From the NCBI GenBank assembly GCA_036378315.1, contig DASUWU010000039.1:1-64000 (forward strand): a stretch of 64,000 bases of DNA, in the 5' to 3' direction. Below are positions 18,727-26,194 of the stretch, piece after piece (the first letter of the stretch is position 1; every line of letters begins with the position of its first letter). The notes beneath the pieces are model-generated. The model worked only from the letters and a program-made list of their open reading frames with translations, did not search any database and was not told the origin of the DNA. Origin of the DNA: CALAED01 sp036378315 (GTDB lineage: Bacteria; Actinomycetota; Actinomycetes; Streptosporangiales; Streptosporangiaceae). A program made the position numbers and the translations under genes.

Positions 18727-18860
18727 CCATGGCCGCGACCGAGCACGGACGGACGAGCCACCTTCCGTTGATAGTCATCGCGTGGGTGTGGGTGACCCTG
18801 CCCTTCCTCTACGGGGTCTACGAGCTGGTCAGGAAGGTCACGCAGCTGTTCACCGGCTGA
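18723..18860 (+). CDS. Small single-span MFS-associated subunit
   Basis: A 45-aa protein whose ATG overlaps the OFA transporter stop (ATGA). It has a short polar N-terminus (MTMAATEHGRTSH), one membrane segment (about 14-37, rich in Val, Trp, Leu) and a basic end VRKVTQLFTG. Tiny proteins of this form regularly follow OFA transporters in actinobacteria and are annotated as an MFS small subunit. It probably binds or stabilises the transporter in the membrane; no biochemical role is established to my knowledge. Stop at 18860, 12 nt before the terminator stem. Confidence 0.75.
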   Translation: MTMAATEHGRTSHLPLIVIAWVWVTLPFLYGVYELVRKVTQLFTG

Positions 18861-18872
18861 AACTCATAACAA

Positions 18873-18910
18873 CAGCAGCCGGCCCGGTCGTCGCACCGGG
18901 CCGGCTGCTG
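18873..18910. terminator. Strong hairpin terminator of the OFA operon
   Basis: A perfect 16-bp stem (18873-18888 with 18895-18910) and a 6-nt loop lie 12 nt after the small-subunit stop. Confidence 0.85.
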
Positions 18911-18978
18911 CGTGTTCGGCCGCGGCCACCGGCGGGGCCAGATCGCACCTGCGCCTGCATCCGATCATGATTTTCGTC

Positions 18979-18996
18979 TTGACAAAATAAGTTGTC
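18979..18996. promoter_or_regulatory. TTGACA box inside a GACAA-N6-TTGTC dyad
   Basis: TTGACA (18979-18984) overlaps an inverted repeat GACAA (18981-18985) / TTGTC (18992-18996) upstream of the reductase gene. The arrangement suits a repressor covering the -35 box. No good -10 is seen at standard spacing, so the promoter call is weak. Confidence 0.35.
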
Positions 18997-19045
18997 GGTA
19001 GGAAGGTGGTGTCACCGCGATGAAGGCATCGACAAGGAACCGGAG

Positions 19046-19612
19046 ATGATCCCGATGAGGAAGATCGTGGCGAGCGAGTTCATATCCCTGGACGGCGTCG
19101 TCGAGGCTCCCGACCAGTGGCACTTCCCGTACTTCAACGACGAGATGGGCCAGGCCGTATGGGCGACCATGAGCGCGTCGGAGGCCATGCTGATCGGCCG
19201 GGTCACCTACGAGGGGTTCGCCGCGGCCTGGCCGGCCACGGACTCCCGCGAAGAGCCCGACGAGATGGTCCAGTTCATGAACAAGACGCCGAAGCTCGTC
19301 GTCTCGAACACGCTCGACACGGTCGAGTGGGAGAACTCGACGCTGATCAAGGGCGACGCCATCGAGGAGATCACCAAGATCAAGCAGGGTCCCGGCGGGG
19401 TCATCGGCGTCACCGGCAGCGTCACCCTGGTGCGCGCGCTGCTCGCCGCCGGCCTGGTGGACGAGCTGCGCCTGCTGGTCCACCCCATCGTCGTCGGCAC
19501 GGGCCTGCGGCTCTTTGCCGACGAGGGCCCGAAGCTGCCGCTCAAGCTGGTCGACTCGCAGACCTTCCAGACCGGCGTGCTCAACCTGACGTACGTGCCG
19601 GCGGACGCCTGA
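19046..19612 (+). CDS. Dihydrofolate-reductase-like RibD C-terminal domain protein
   Basis: A 188-aa single-domain protein of the RibD-C/DHFR-like family. It has the usual opening RKIVASEFISLDGVVEAPD, then MLIGRVTYEGFAAAWP, KLVVSNTLDTVEW, GVTGSVTLVRALLAAGLVDELRLLVHPIVVGTG and RLFADEG. This family binds NADPH; most actinobacterial copies have no known substrate. ATG at 19046 has AAGGA 7 nt upstream; a second in-frame ATG at 19055 is possible. It stands alone between the OFA operon and the SWIM operon. Confidence 0.85.
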   Translation: MIPMRKIVASEFISLDGVVEAPDQWHFPYFNDEMGQAVWATMSASEAMLIGRVTYEGFAAAWPATDSREEPDEMVQFMNKTPKLVVSNTLDTVEWENSTLIKGDAIEEITKIKQGPGGVIGVTGSVTLVRALLAAGLVDELRLLVHPIVVGTGLRLFADEGPKLPLKLVDSQTFQTGVLNLTYVPADA

Positions 19613-19705
19613 ACCGGCCGCCCGGTCGGCGCGGTGGCGGGCCGCCATCCAGCAGGAACCCCGCCCCCCGCGACCGAGCCCGCTCGTGCTGTCGGAGTTG
19701 CCGGA

Positions 19706-19711
19706 TAGTTT
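19706..19711 (+). promoter_or_regulatory. -10 box suggesting leaderless start of the SWIM operon
   Basis: TAGTTT ends 6 nt before the ATG at 19718, so transcription would begin at or next to the start codon. No ribosome-binding sequence is present. Leaderless mRNAs are common in actinobacteria. No convincing -35 was seen. Confidence 0.45.
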
Positions 19712-19717
19712 CGAGAC

Positions 19718-21061
19718 ATGAGTGAACGCTGGGGGCGTGAGCAGGTCCTCGCCCTGGCACCGGACGCGTCGGCGAGCCGGGCGGCCCAAGGGCTTGCCCG
19801 GCCGCCGCGGTGGGACGGGCTCGGTCTGGCCGGCGACGCGGTCTGGGGCGAATACCACGGCACCGCCGCGCGGCCCTACCAGGTGTGCGCCGCGCTGTCC
19901 GGCCCCGACGTGCGGTGCACCTGCCCCAGCCGCAAGTACCCCTGCAAGCACGCGCTCGGGCTGCTGTTGCTGTGGAGCGACGGCGCGGTCCCGGCGGCAT
20001 CGGCCCCGCCCGGCTGGGTGGAGGAGTGGCTGGCCGAGCGCGCCGCGCGGGACGGGCGCGGCACGCCGGAGGGAGCCGCTGAGCCCGGAGACGCTGAGCC
20101 CGGAGCCGCGGCGGCGGGGGGCGCCGGCCCGGCCGCGAGGAAGATCGATCCCAAGACGGCCGAGCGGCGCGAGCGGCGGGTCGACGACGGGGTGGCCGAG
20201 CTCGACCGCTGGCTGCGTGACCAGGTGACGCACGGCCTCGCCGGGGCCGAGCGGGCCTCCTACCGGCTGTGGGACGACGCGGCTCGCCGCCTCGTCGACG
20301 CCCAGGCGCCGGGCCTCGCCGGCCAGGTGCGCGCCCTGGCCGGCATCCCGCGGCGGGGCCCCGACTGGCCGGAGCGGCTGCTCGCCGAATACGCCCTGCT
20401 GCGCCTGCTCGTCGTGGCCCACCGGCGGCGCGCCGAGCTGCCAGAGCCGCTCCGCCAGACCGTACGGTCGCGCGTCGGCTTCACCGTGCCGCAGGACGAG
20501 GTGCTGGCCGGCGCGCGGGTACGCGACCGCTGGTACGTCGCCGGCGCGGTCGACATCGAGCGCGACAACCTCATCATCCGGCGGGTGTGGCTGCGCGGCC
20601 TGCGCACCGGCCGGCCCGCGCTGGTGCTGGCGGTCGCCGCGCCCGGCCGCCCGCTCGACGTGTCCCTTGTCGTGGGCGGCACCGTCGAGGCCGACCTGGC
20701 CTTCTATCCGGGCGCGCAGCCGCTGCGCGCCCTCGTGGCCCGGCGGTACGGCGTGCCTGACTTCGCGTCGCCCGCTGGGACGACCATCGACGGGTTGCTC
20801 GACGAATACGCGGCCGCCCTCGGCCGCGATCCCTGGCTGGACCGCTGGCCGGCGGTGCTGGCCGGCGTCCGCCCGGCCAGGCGCGGCGACCGGTGGTACG
20901 TCACCGACGCCGGCGGCGCCGCGCTGCCGCTGGCGACCGCCGACCCCTGGCGGCTGCTCGCCGCGTCCGGCGGCCGCCCGATGACCGTGGCCGGCGAGTG
21001 GACGCCCGGCGGCCTCGTGCCGCTGTCCGGCTGGTACGACGAGGGCCGGGTGATCCTGTGA
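19718..21061 (+). CDS. SWIM zinc-finger protein, first gene of MoxR-VWA operon
   Basis: A 447-aa protein with an N-terminal SWIM zinc finger: C67, C69, C76 and H78 in RCTCPSRKYPCKHALGLLLL (CxC-x6-CxH). A Pro/Ala/Glu-rich linker (about 95-145) leads to a roughly 300-aa domain (REQVL... DEGRVIL) without catalytic motifs I recognise. SWIM fingers bind nucleic acid or protein. It heads a conserved five-gene cluster with DUF5691, a MoxR-type ATPase, DUF5682 and a VWA protein. ATG start, apparently leaderless. The gap to the next gene is 76 nt. It may recognise the substrate that the ATPase remodels; that is inference. Confidence 0.82.
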   Translation: MSERWGREQVLALAPDASASRAAQGLARPPRWDGLGLAGDAVWGEYHGTAARPYQVCAALSGPDVRCTCPSRKYPCKHALGLLLLWSDGAVPAASAPPGWVEEWLAERAARDGRGTPEGAAEPGDAEPGAAAAGGAGPAARKIDPKTAERRERRVDDGVAELDRWLRDQVTHGLAGAERASYRLWDDAARRLVDAQAPGLAGQVRALAGIPRRGPDWPERLLAEYALLRLLVVAHRRRAELPEPLRQTVRSRVGFTVPQDEVLAGARVRDRWYVAGAVDIERDNLIIRRVWLRGLRTGRPALVLAVAAPGRPLDVSLVVGGTVEADLAFYPGAQPLRALVARRYGVPDFASPAGTTIDGLLDEYAAALGRDPWLDRWPAVLAGVRPARRGDRWYVTDAGGAALPLATADPWRLLAASGGRPMTVAGEWTPGGLVPLSGWYDEGRVIL

Positions 21062-21137
21062 CCGCCGCGCCGCTGGCGTACCGGGTGACCCGTGCTACCG
21101 GGCGCGCAGCGAACGTCGCGGGCGGCGGTGCGGCGTG

Positions 21138-22682
21138 ATGACGGAGTGGGCCCGGCTCGTGGCCGCCGCGCTGCTCGGCACGCAACGCCGGCCGGTGCCC
21201 GCGCTGCCGGCCGCGCTGCTCCCGGACGGGGCTCTCGCCGACGGGGCTCTCGCGGACGGGGCGGCCGGGGATCAGTCGGCGGACGGCGACGACCCGGCTG
21301 GGCGGCTGCTGGCGCAGGCCGCGCTGCTCACCGTGCGGCGGCGCGCCGGCCGGCGGCCCGAGTCGGCCGACCCGGTGGCCCCGGCGCCCGCCGAGACCGC
21401 GCCGGCCGTCCCGCCCGCCGCCGCGCGCCGGCTTGAGCGCATCCTCGGTGGCGAGCAGGCGAGGCTGCTGGCCGAATGGCTGGCCGCCGCCGTCGCCGCC
21501 GGCCACCGTGTCCCGGCCGCGTTGCTGCCCGACCTGCTCGATCGCGGCCGCGTCGACCGGGCGCTGCGCCCGCACCTCGCGCGCGCCGCCGGTCACCGGG
21601 GCATGTGGCTGGCCCTGCGCAACCCCGAGTGGGCGTACCTGGTCGCCGAGCCGGCCGGGCCGCCGGACGGGTCCCTGGATGGGGCGCCCGCCACCGACCC
21701 TGACGTCTGGGAGAGCGGCACCAGGGGAGCGCGGCTGGCGCATCTCGAGCGGCTGCGGGCCGCCGATCCCGGCGCCGCCAGGGACGCGCTGCGCGGCACC
21801 TGGGCCAGCGAGCCGGCGGCCGACCGGGCCGCCTTCCTCGCCACGTTCGACCGCGGCCTCGACCAGGCCGACGAGGAGTTCCTCGAGGCGGCGCTGGCCG
21901 ACCGCGCCAAAGACGTACGGCAGGTCGCGGCCGGCCTGCTGGCCAGGCTCCCCGGCTCGGCCTACGGGCGGCGGACGGCCGAGCTGGCGGCGGCCCGCCT
22001 GCGCGCCGAGCGCCGGCCGGACGCATCGGGCGAGCGGAGGTGGATCGTCGTCGAGCCGCCGCCCGACGGGGGCGCCGCCGCGCTGCGCGACCTCATCGCG
22101 CACGCCCCGCTCGGCACCTGGACGGAGCTGTTCGCGCTGCCGCCCGCGCAGATCGTGCGGCTGCCGGTTGCCGATGACCACGGCCCCGACCTGCAGGTCG
22201 GCTGGGCCCGCGCGGCCGCGGCGACGCGCGACGCCGCGTGGGCGCGCGCCCTGCTCGGCCGCGCCCTGCTGGACGGCGGGCTGCCGGCCGGACGGCTCGA
22301 CCTGGCCGCCGACCTGCTCGGCGCGCTGCCCGGCGCCGAGCGCGAGGCGGCCGCGGCCGAGCTGCTGCGGCGGGCCGGCGGCTACCGTGACCGGGTGCGG
22401 ATACTCGAAGCGGTTCCCGGCCGCTGGGCCGGCGCGCTCGCCGACGCCGTGCTCGGCCTGCTGGCCGACGCCGCCGGCCGGGCCGACACGGCTCGGTATG
22501 CCGGCGCGGTCGGGCAGGTCGCCCGGCTCGCCGAGGAGCGGCTGAGCCCCGGCGTCGCGCCGCGGCTCGTGGAGATCACCCGGCGGCACGACACGTGGCC
22601 GCTGACCGACCTGGCGGAGACCCTCCGGTTCCGCCGCGACATGCTGGAAGAGCTCGGATCAGCACGCGAGCTGGAAGGATGA
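21138..22682 (+). CDS. DUF5691 helical-repeat protein of the MoxR-VWA operon
   Basis: A 514-aa protein, family DUF5691, beginning TEWARLVAAALLGTQRRPVP and made almost entirely of alpha-helical segments rich in Ala, Leu and Arg. Repeated blocks such as LEAALADRAKDVRQVAAGLLARLPGSAYGRR and EEFLEAAL read like HEAT-type repeats. There is no enzyme motif. Start ATG 21138 directly follows a GTG codon. Helical-repeat proteins often act as scaffolds; position between the SWIM protein and the ATPase fits an adaptor. A short direct repeat (GCTCTCGCCGACGG-like, about 21231-21260) encodes the duplicated GALADGALADGA. Confidence 0.75.
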   Translation: MTEWARLVAAALLGTQRRPVPALPAALLPDGALADGALADGAAGDQSADGDDPAGRLLAQAALLTVRRRAGRRPESADPVAPAPAETAPAVPPAAARRLERILGGEQARLLAEWLAAAVAAGHRVPAALLPDLLDRGRVDRALRPHLARAAGHRGMWLALRNPEWAYLVAEPAGPPDGSLDGAPATDPDVWESGTRGARLAHLERLRAADPGAARDALRGTWASEPAADRAAFLATFDRGLDQADEEFLEAALADRAKDVRQVAAGLLARLPGSAYGRRTAELAAARLRAERRPDASGERRWIVVEPPPDGGAAALRDLIAHAPLGTWTELFALPPAQIVRLPVADDHGPDLQVGWARAAAATRDAAWARALLGRALLDGGLPAGRLDLAADLLGALPGAEREAAAAELLRRAGGYRDRVRILEAVPGRWAGALADAVLGLLADAAGRADTARYAGAVGQVARLAEERLSPGVAPRLVEITRRHDTWPLTDLAETLRFRRDMLEELGSARELEG

Positions 22683-22689
22683 GTCAGCC

Positions 22690-23808
22690 GTGAACACGGA
22701 GTCGCCGGCCGCGCCGCCCGTCCCCGGGATCATGCGGCCGCACGCGGAGCAGGAGTACGCGGCCGAGCTGGCGGTGCTGGCCGACCACGACGACCGGCCG
22801 CGCCCGCCCGGCTGGCGGCTGTCGCCCTGGGCCGTCACCACGTACCTGATGGGCGGCGAGCTGCCGGGCGACGGCGCGCGCCGGGTGATCCTCCCGAAGT
22901 ACGTCGGGTCGCGCCGGCTCATCGAGGTGGCGGTCGCGACGCTCGCCACCGACCGGGCGCTGCTGCTGCTCGGGGTCCCCGGCACGGCCAAGACCTGGGT
23001 GTCCGAGCACCTCGCCGCGGCCATCAGCGGCGACTCCACGCTGCTGGTCCAGGGAACGGCCGGCACCACGGAGGAGGCCATCCGGTACGGCTGGAACTAC
23101 GCCAGGCTGCTCGCCGACGGGCCGTCGGAGCGGGCCCTGGTGGCCAGCCCGTTGATGCTGGCCATGCGGGCCGGCGCGGTCGCCCGCATCGAGGAGCTGA
23201 CCAGGATGCCGTCCGACGTCCAGGACGGCCTCATCACCTTGCTGTCGGAGAAGACCCTGCCGATCCCCGAGCTCAACACCGAGGTGCAGGCGCGCAAGGG
23301 CTTCACCGTCATCGCGACCGCCAACGACCGCGACCGCGGCGTGAACGACCTGTCGAGCGCGCTGCGCCGCCGGTTCAACACGGTCGTGCTGCCGCTGCCC
23401 GCCACGGCCGACGAGGAGGTCGACATCGTCGCCCGCCGCGTCGACCAGATCGGCCGCGCCCTCGAGCTGCCCGAGACCCCGGCCGGTCTCGACGAGATCC
23501 GCCGCGTGGTCACGGTGTTCAGGGAGCTGCGCGCCGGCCGCACCGAGGACGGCCGCACCACGCTCAAGTCCCCGAGCGCGACGCTCAGCAGCGCCGAGGC
23601 GATCTCCGTCATCACCAACGGGCGCGCGCTGGCCGCTCACTTCGGCGACGGCGTGCTGCGCGCCGCCGACGTGGCGGGCGGCATCGTCGGTGCGGTCGTC
23701 CAGGACCCGGTGTCCGACCGTGTGGTCTGGCAGGAATACCTCGAAACAGTCGTCCGCGAGCGCCCCGGCTGGCGCGACTTCTACCGCGCCTGCCGCGACG
23801 TCTCCTGA
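22690..23808 (+). CDS. MoxR-type AAA+ ATPase of the SWIM/DUF5691/DUF5682/VWA operon
   Basis: A 372-aa AAA+ ATPase. Walker A GVPGTAKT is at 95-102; the Walker B region reads VARIEELTRMPSDVQDGLITLLSEKTLPIPE (E168/E169, where typical MoxR proteins have DEI), sensor 1 is N212 in VIATAND, and the arginine finger lies in ALRRRF (R226-R228). The missing Walker B aspartate (ARIEEL) is notable but seems usual for this subgroup. MoxR ATPases work with VWA proteins to load cofactors or remodel complexes. GTG start, 7 nt after the DUF5691 stop; DUF5682 begins 4 nt after its stop. Likely the energy-using core of the system. Confidence 0.88.
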   Translation: MNTESPAAPPVPGIMRPHAEQEYAAELAVLADHDDRPRPPGWRLSPWAVTTYLMGGELPGDGARRVILPKYVGSRRLIEVAVATLATDRALLLLGVPGTAKTWVSEHLAAAISGDSTLLVQGTAGTTEEAIRYGWNYARLLADGPSERALVASPLMLAMRAGAVARIEELTRMPSDVQDGLITLLSEKTLPIPELNTEVQARKGFTVIATANDRDRGVNDLSSALRRRFNTVVLPLPATADEEVDIVARRVDQIGRALELPETPAGLDEIRRVVTVFRELRAGRTEDGRTTLKSPSATLSSAEAISVITNGRALAAHFGDGVLRAADVAGGIVGAVVQDPVSDRVVWQEYLETVVRERPGWRDFYRACRDVS

Positions 23809-23812
23809 ACCC

Positions 23813-26194
23813 ATGTCACGGCACCACGAGGGCGCGATAAGTGCGGTGGAGGCGTTCGGGATCCGGCACCACGGTCCTGGGTCGGCGCGCGCACTCGTCG
23901 GGGCGCTGGCCGACTTCAAGCCCGATGTCGTCCTCGTCGAGGGGCCGCCGGAGGCCGACGCGATCATCGAGCTCGCCGCCGATCCCGGCATGGTGCCTCC
24001 GGTGGCGCTGCTCGCCTACGTCCCCACCGAGGCCGGGCGGCGTGCCGCGTTCTGGCCGTTTGCCGAGTTCTCCCCGGAGTGGCAGGCGATCCGGTACGCC
24101 GGCGCCGCCGGTGTGCCGGTCCGGTTCTGCGACCTGCCGGCGGCGCACCAGCTCGCGCCGGCCCGCCGGCGCCCCGCGGAGGACGAGGCCGTTGCCGAGC
24201 CGCCCGGGGAGGCGGGGATCGAGGCTGACGAACCGGAGGCGGCGGCCGGGCCCGGCACCGGGGTGCGGCTCGACCCGCTGGGCTGGCTGGCGCGGGCCGC
24301 CGGATACGACGACGCCGAGCGGTGGTGGGACGACGTCATCGAACACCGCGGCGACGGGCCGAGCCCGTTCGCCGCGATCGCCGAGGCCATGACGGCGCTC
24401 AGGGAGAACGCCCCGGCGGCGCCCGAGCCGTACGCACGCCGCGAGGAGCAGCGCGAGGCCTACATGCGCCGGACCCTGCGCCGTGCCCTCAAGGAGGGGT
24501 ACGGGCGGGTCGCCGTCGTGTGCGGTGCCTGGCACGTCCCCGCGGTCACCACGCACCGCCCGGCCGCCCGCGACGACCGCACCCTGCGTGGCCTGCCGAA
24601 GGTCAAGGTGGATGTGACGTGGGTGCCGTGGACGCACGGCCGGCTGGCGAGCTGGTCGGGCTACGGCGCCGGCGTGACCTCACCCGGCTGGTACCACCAC
24701 CTGTTCACCCGGCACGACCGGCCGATCGAGCGCTGGCTGACCGAGGCGGCGCGGGTGTTGCGCGATGAGGACCTGCCCGTGTCGCCGGCGCACGTGATCG
24801 AGGCGGTCCGGCTGGCCGAGGCGCTCGCCGCGCTCCGCGGCCGGCCGTTGCCCGGCCTCGACGAGGTGACCGAGGCGACCAGGGCCGTGCTGTGCGAAGG
24901 AGCCGAGCTGCCCCTCGAGCTGATCCAGCGGCGGATGGTCGTCGGCGAGCGGCTCGGCTCCGTGCCGGAGCGGACGCCGATGGTGCCGCTCCAGCGCGAC
25001 GTGCAGCGGGCCCAGCGGCGGCTGCGCATGAAGCCGGCCGCGGACGAGAAGGACCACGACCTCGACCTCCGCAGACCGGGCGATCTCGAGCGCAGCCGCC
25101 TGCTGCACCGGCTGCGCCTGCTCGACATCCCCTGGGGCGTGCCGGCCGAGTCCGCCGTCCGCGCCAGGGGGACGTTCCGCGAGACGTGGACGCTGGCCTG
25201 GCGGCCGGATTTCGACGTGGATCTGATCGAGGCCGGCGCCTGGGGCACCACCGTCGCCGGGGCGGCCACGGCGAGGGCCCGCTCCCTGGCCGCGGCGGCG
25301 GCCGCGCGACGCGGCGCGCTGCCCGAGCTCACCGCGCTGGCCGAACGCTGCCTGCTCGCCGACCTCGGCGACGCGCTGCCGGCCGTCATGCGGGCGCTCG
25401 CCGACCGGGCCGCGGCCGACACCGACGTGGCCCACCTCATGGCCGCGGTGCCCGCGCTGGTGCGGTCGCTGCGGTACGGCGACGTGCGCGGCACCTCGAC
25501 CGGTCCGTTGCGGTCGGTGGTGGACGGCCTGGTGGTGCGGATCTGCGTCGGCTTGCCGCCTGCGCTGTCCGGCCTGGACGACGCCGCCGCCCGCGACATG
25601 CTGGCGCGGATCGACGACATGCACGCGGCGCTGGCCCTGCTGGGGGATGCCGCGCACGCCGACCGCTGGCGCGAAGTGCTCGCCGGTGTGGTCGACCGGC
25701 GCGGCCTGCACGGCCTGATAGAAGGCCGGCTGACCAGGCTGCTGCTCGACGCGGGGCGGCTGGCCGACGTCCCCGACCGCATGGCCCGCGCGGTGTCCGT
25801 GGGGCAGCCGCCCGCGCGCGGCGCGGCCTGGGTCGAGGGCTTCCTGAGCGGAGGGGGCCTCGTCCTCGTCCACGACGAGGCCCTGCTGCGCTTGGTGCAC
25901 GGCTGGATCAGCGGCCTGCCGGACGACGCGTTCACCACGGTCCTGCCGCTGCTCCGCCGTACGTTCGGCGAGTTCGAGGCGCCGGAGCGCCGGGCCATCG
26001 GCGAGCGGGTCCGCCGCCTCGGCGCGCCACGCGATGCCGACGGCCACGGGGAGGACGGGATGGCCGGCACGGACGGACACGACGGACACGACGGACACGA
26101 CGGGGAGGACGGGGTCGACGACGCCAGGGCCGCGCCGGCCGTCCGCACGGTCCTCGACATCCTCGGCCGGCCAGGAGCCAGGGAGGGCCCATGA
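23813..26194 (+). CDS. DUF5682 protein with TraB/Tiki-like GxxH pair
   Basis: A 793-aa member of DUF5682. The N-terminal part has G16-I-R-H19 (FGIRHHGPGS), an acidic VEGPPEAD (E43) and a second GxxH, G238-A-W-H241 (VVCGAWHVPAV). Two GxxH motifs and a glutamate are the signature of TraB/Tiki/EreA-like enzymes, so a metal-dependent hydrolase fold is my inference. The middle (about 280-400) includes GWYHHLF and a VWA-operon-specific helical region; the C-terminus ends in a GHD-GHD-GHD acidic repeat. ATG at 23813 is the natural start after the ATPase stop. The VWA gene overlaps its stop by 4 nt. Confidence 0.8.
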   Translation: MSRHHEGAISAVEAFGIRHHGPGSARALVGALADFKPDVVLVEGPPEADAIIELAADPGMVPPVALLAYVPTEAGRRAAFWPFAEFSPEWQAIRYAGAAGVPVRFCDLPAAHQLAPARRRPAEDEAVAEPPGEAGIEADEPEAAAGPGTGVRLDPLGWLARAAGYDDAERWWDDVIEHRGDGPSPFAAIAEAMTALRENAPAAPEPYARREEQREAYMRRTLRRALKEGYGRVAVVCGAWHVPAVTTHRPAARDDRTLRGLPKVKVDVTWVPWTHGRLASWSGYGAGVTSPGWYHHLFTRHDRPIERWLTEAARVLRDEDLPVSPAHVIEAVRLAEALAALRGRPLPGLDEVTEATRAVLCEGAELPLELIQRRMVVGERLGSVPERTPMVPLQRDVQRAQRRLRMKPAADEKDHDLDLRRPGDLERSRLLHRLRLLDIPWGVPAESAVRARGTFRETWTLAWRPDFDVDLIEAGAWGTTVAGAATARARSLAAAAAARRGALPELTALAERCLLADLGDALPAVMRALADRAAADTDVAHLMAAVPALVRSLRYGDVRGTSTGPLRSVVDGLVVRICVGLPPALSGLDDAAARDMLARIDDMHAALALLGDAAHADRWREVLAGVVDRRGLHGLIEGRLTRLLLDAGRLADVPDRMARAVSVGQPPARGAAWVEGFLSGGGLVLVHDEALLRLVHGWISGLPDDAFTTVLPLLRRTFGEFEAPERRAIGERVRRLGAPRDADGHGEDGMAGTDGHDGHDGHDGEDGVDDARAAPAVRTVLDILGRPGAREGP
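26071..26103. repeat. 9-bp tandem repeat encoding GHD units
   Basis: The unit GACGGACAC recurs about three times in frame near the DUF5682 3' end and encodes (D)GHDGHDGHDG. It is a slippage-prone His/Asp linker that could bind metal; it is not a CRISPR-like array. Confidence 0.75.

Noticed and set aside
26071..26103. GACGGACAC repeats as a possible CRISPR-like or minisatellite array
   Set aside because: Only about three 9-bp units, no spacers, in frame inside a coding sequence.
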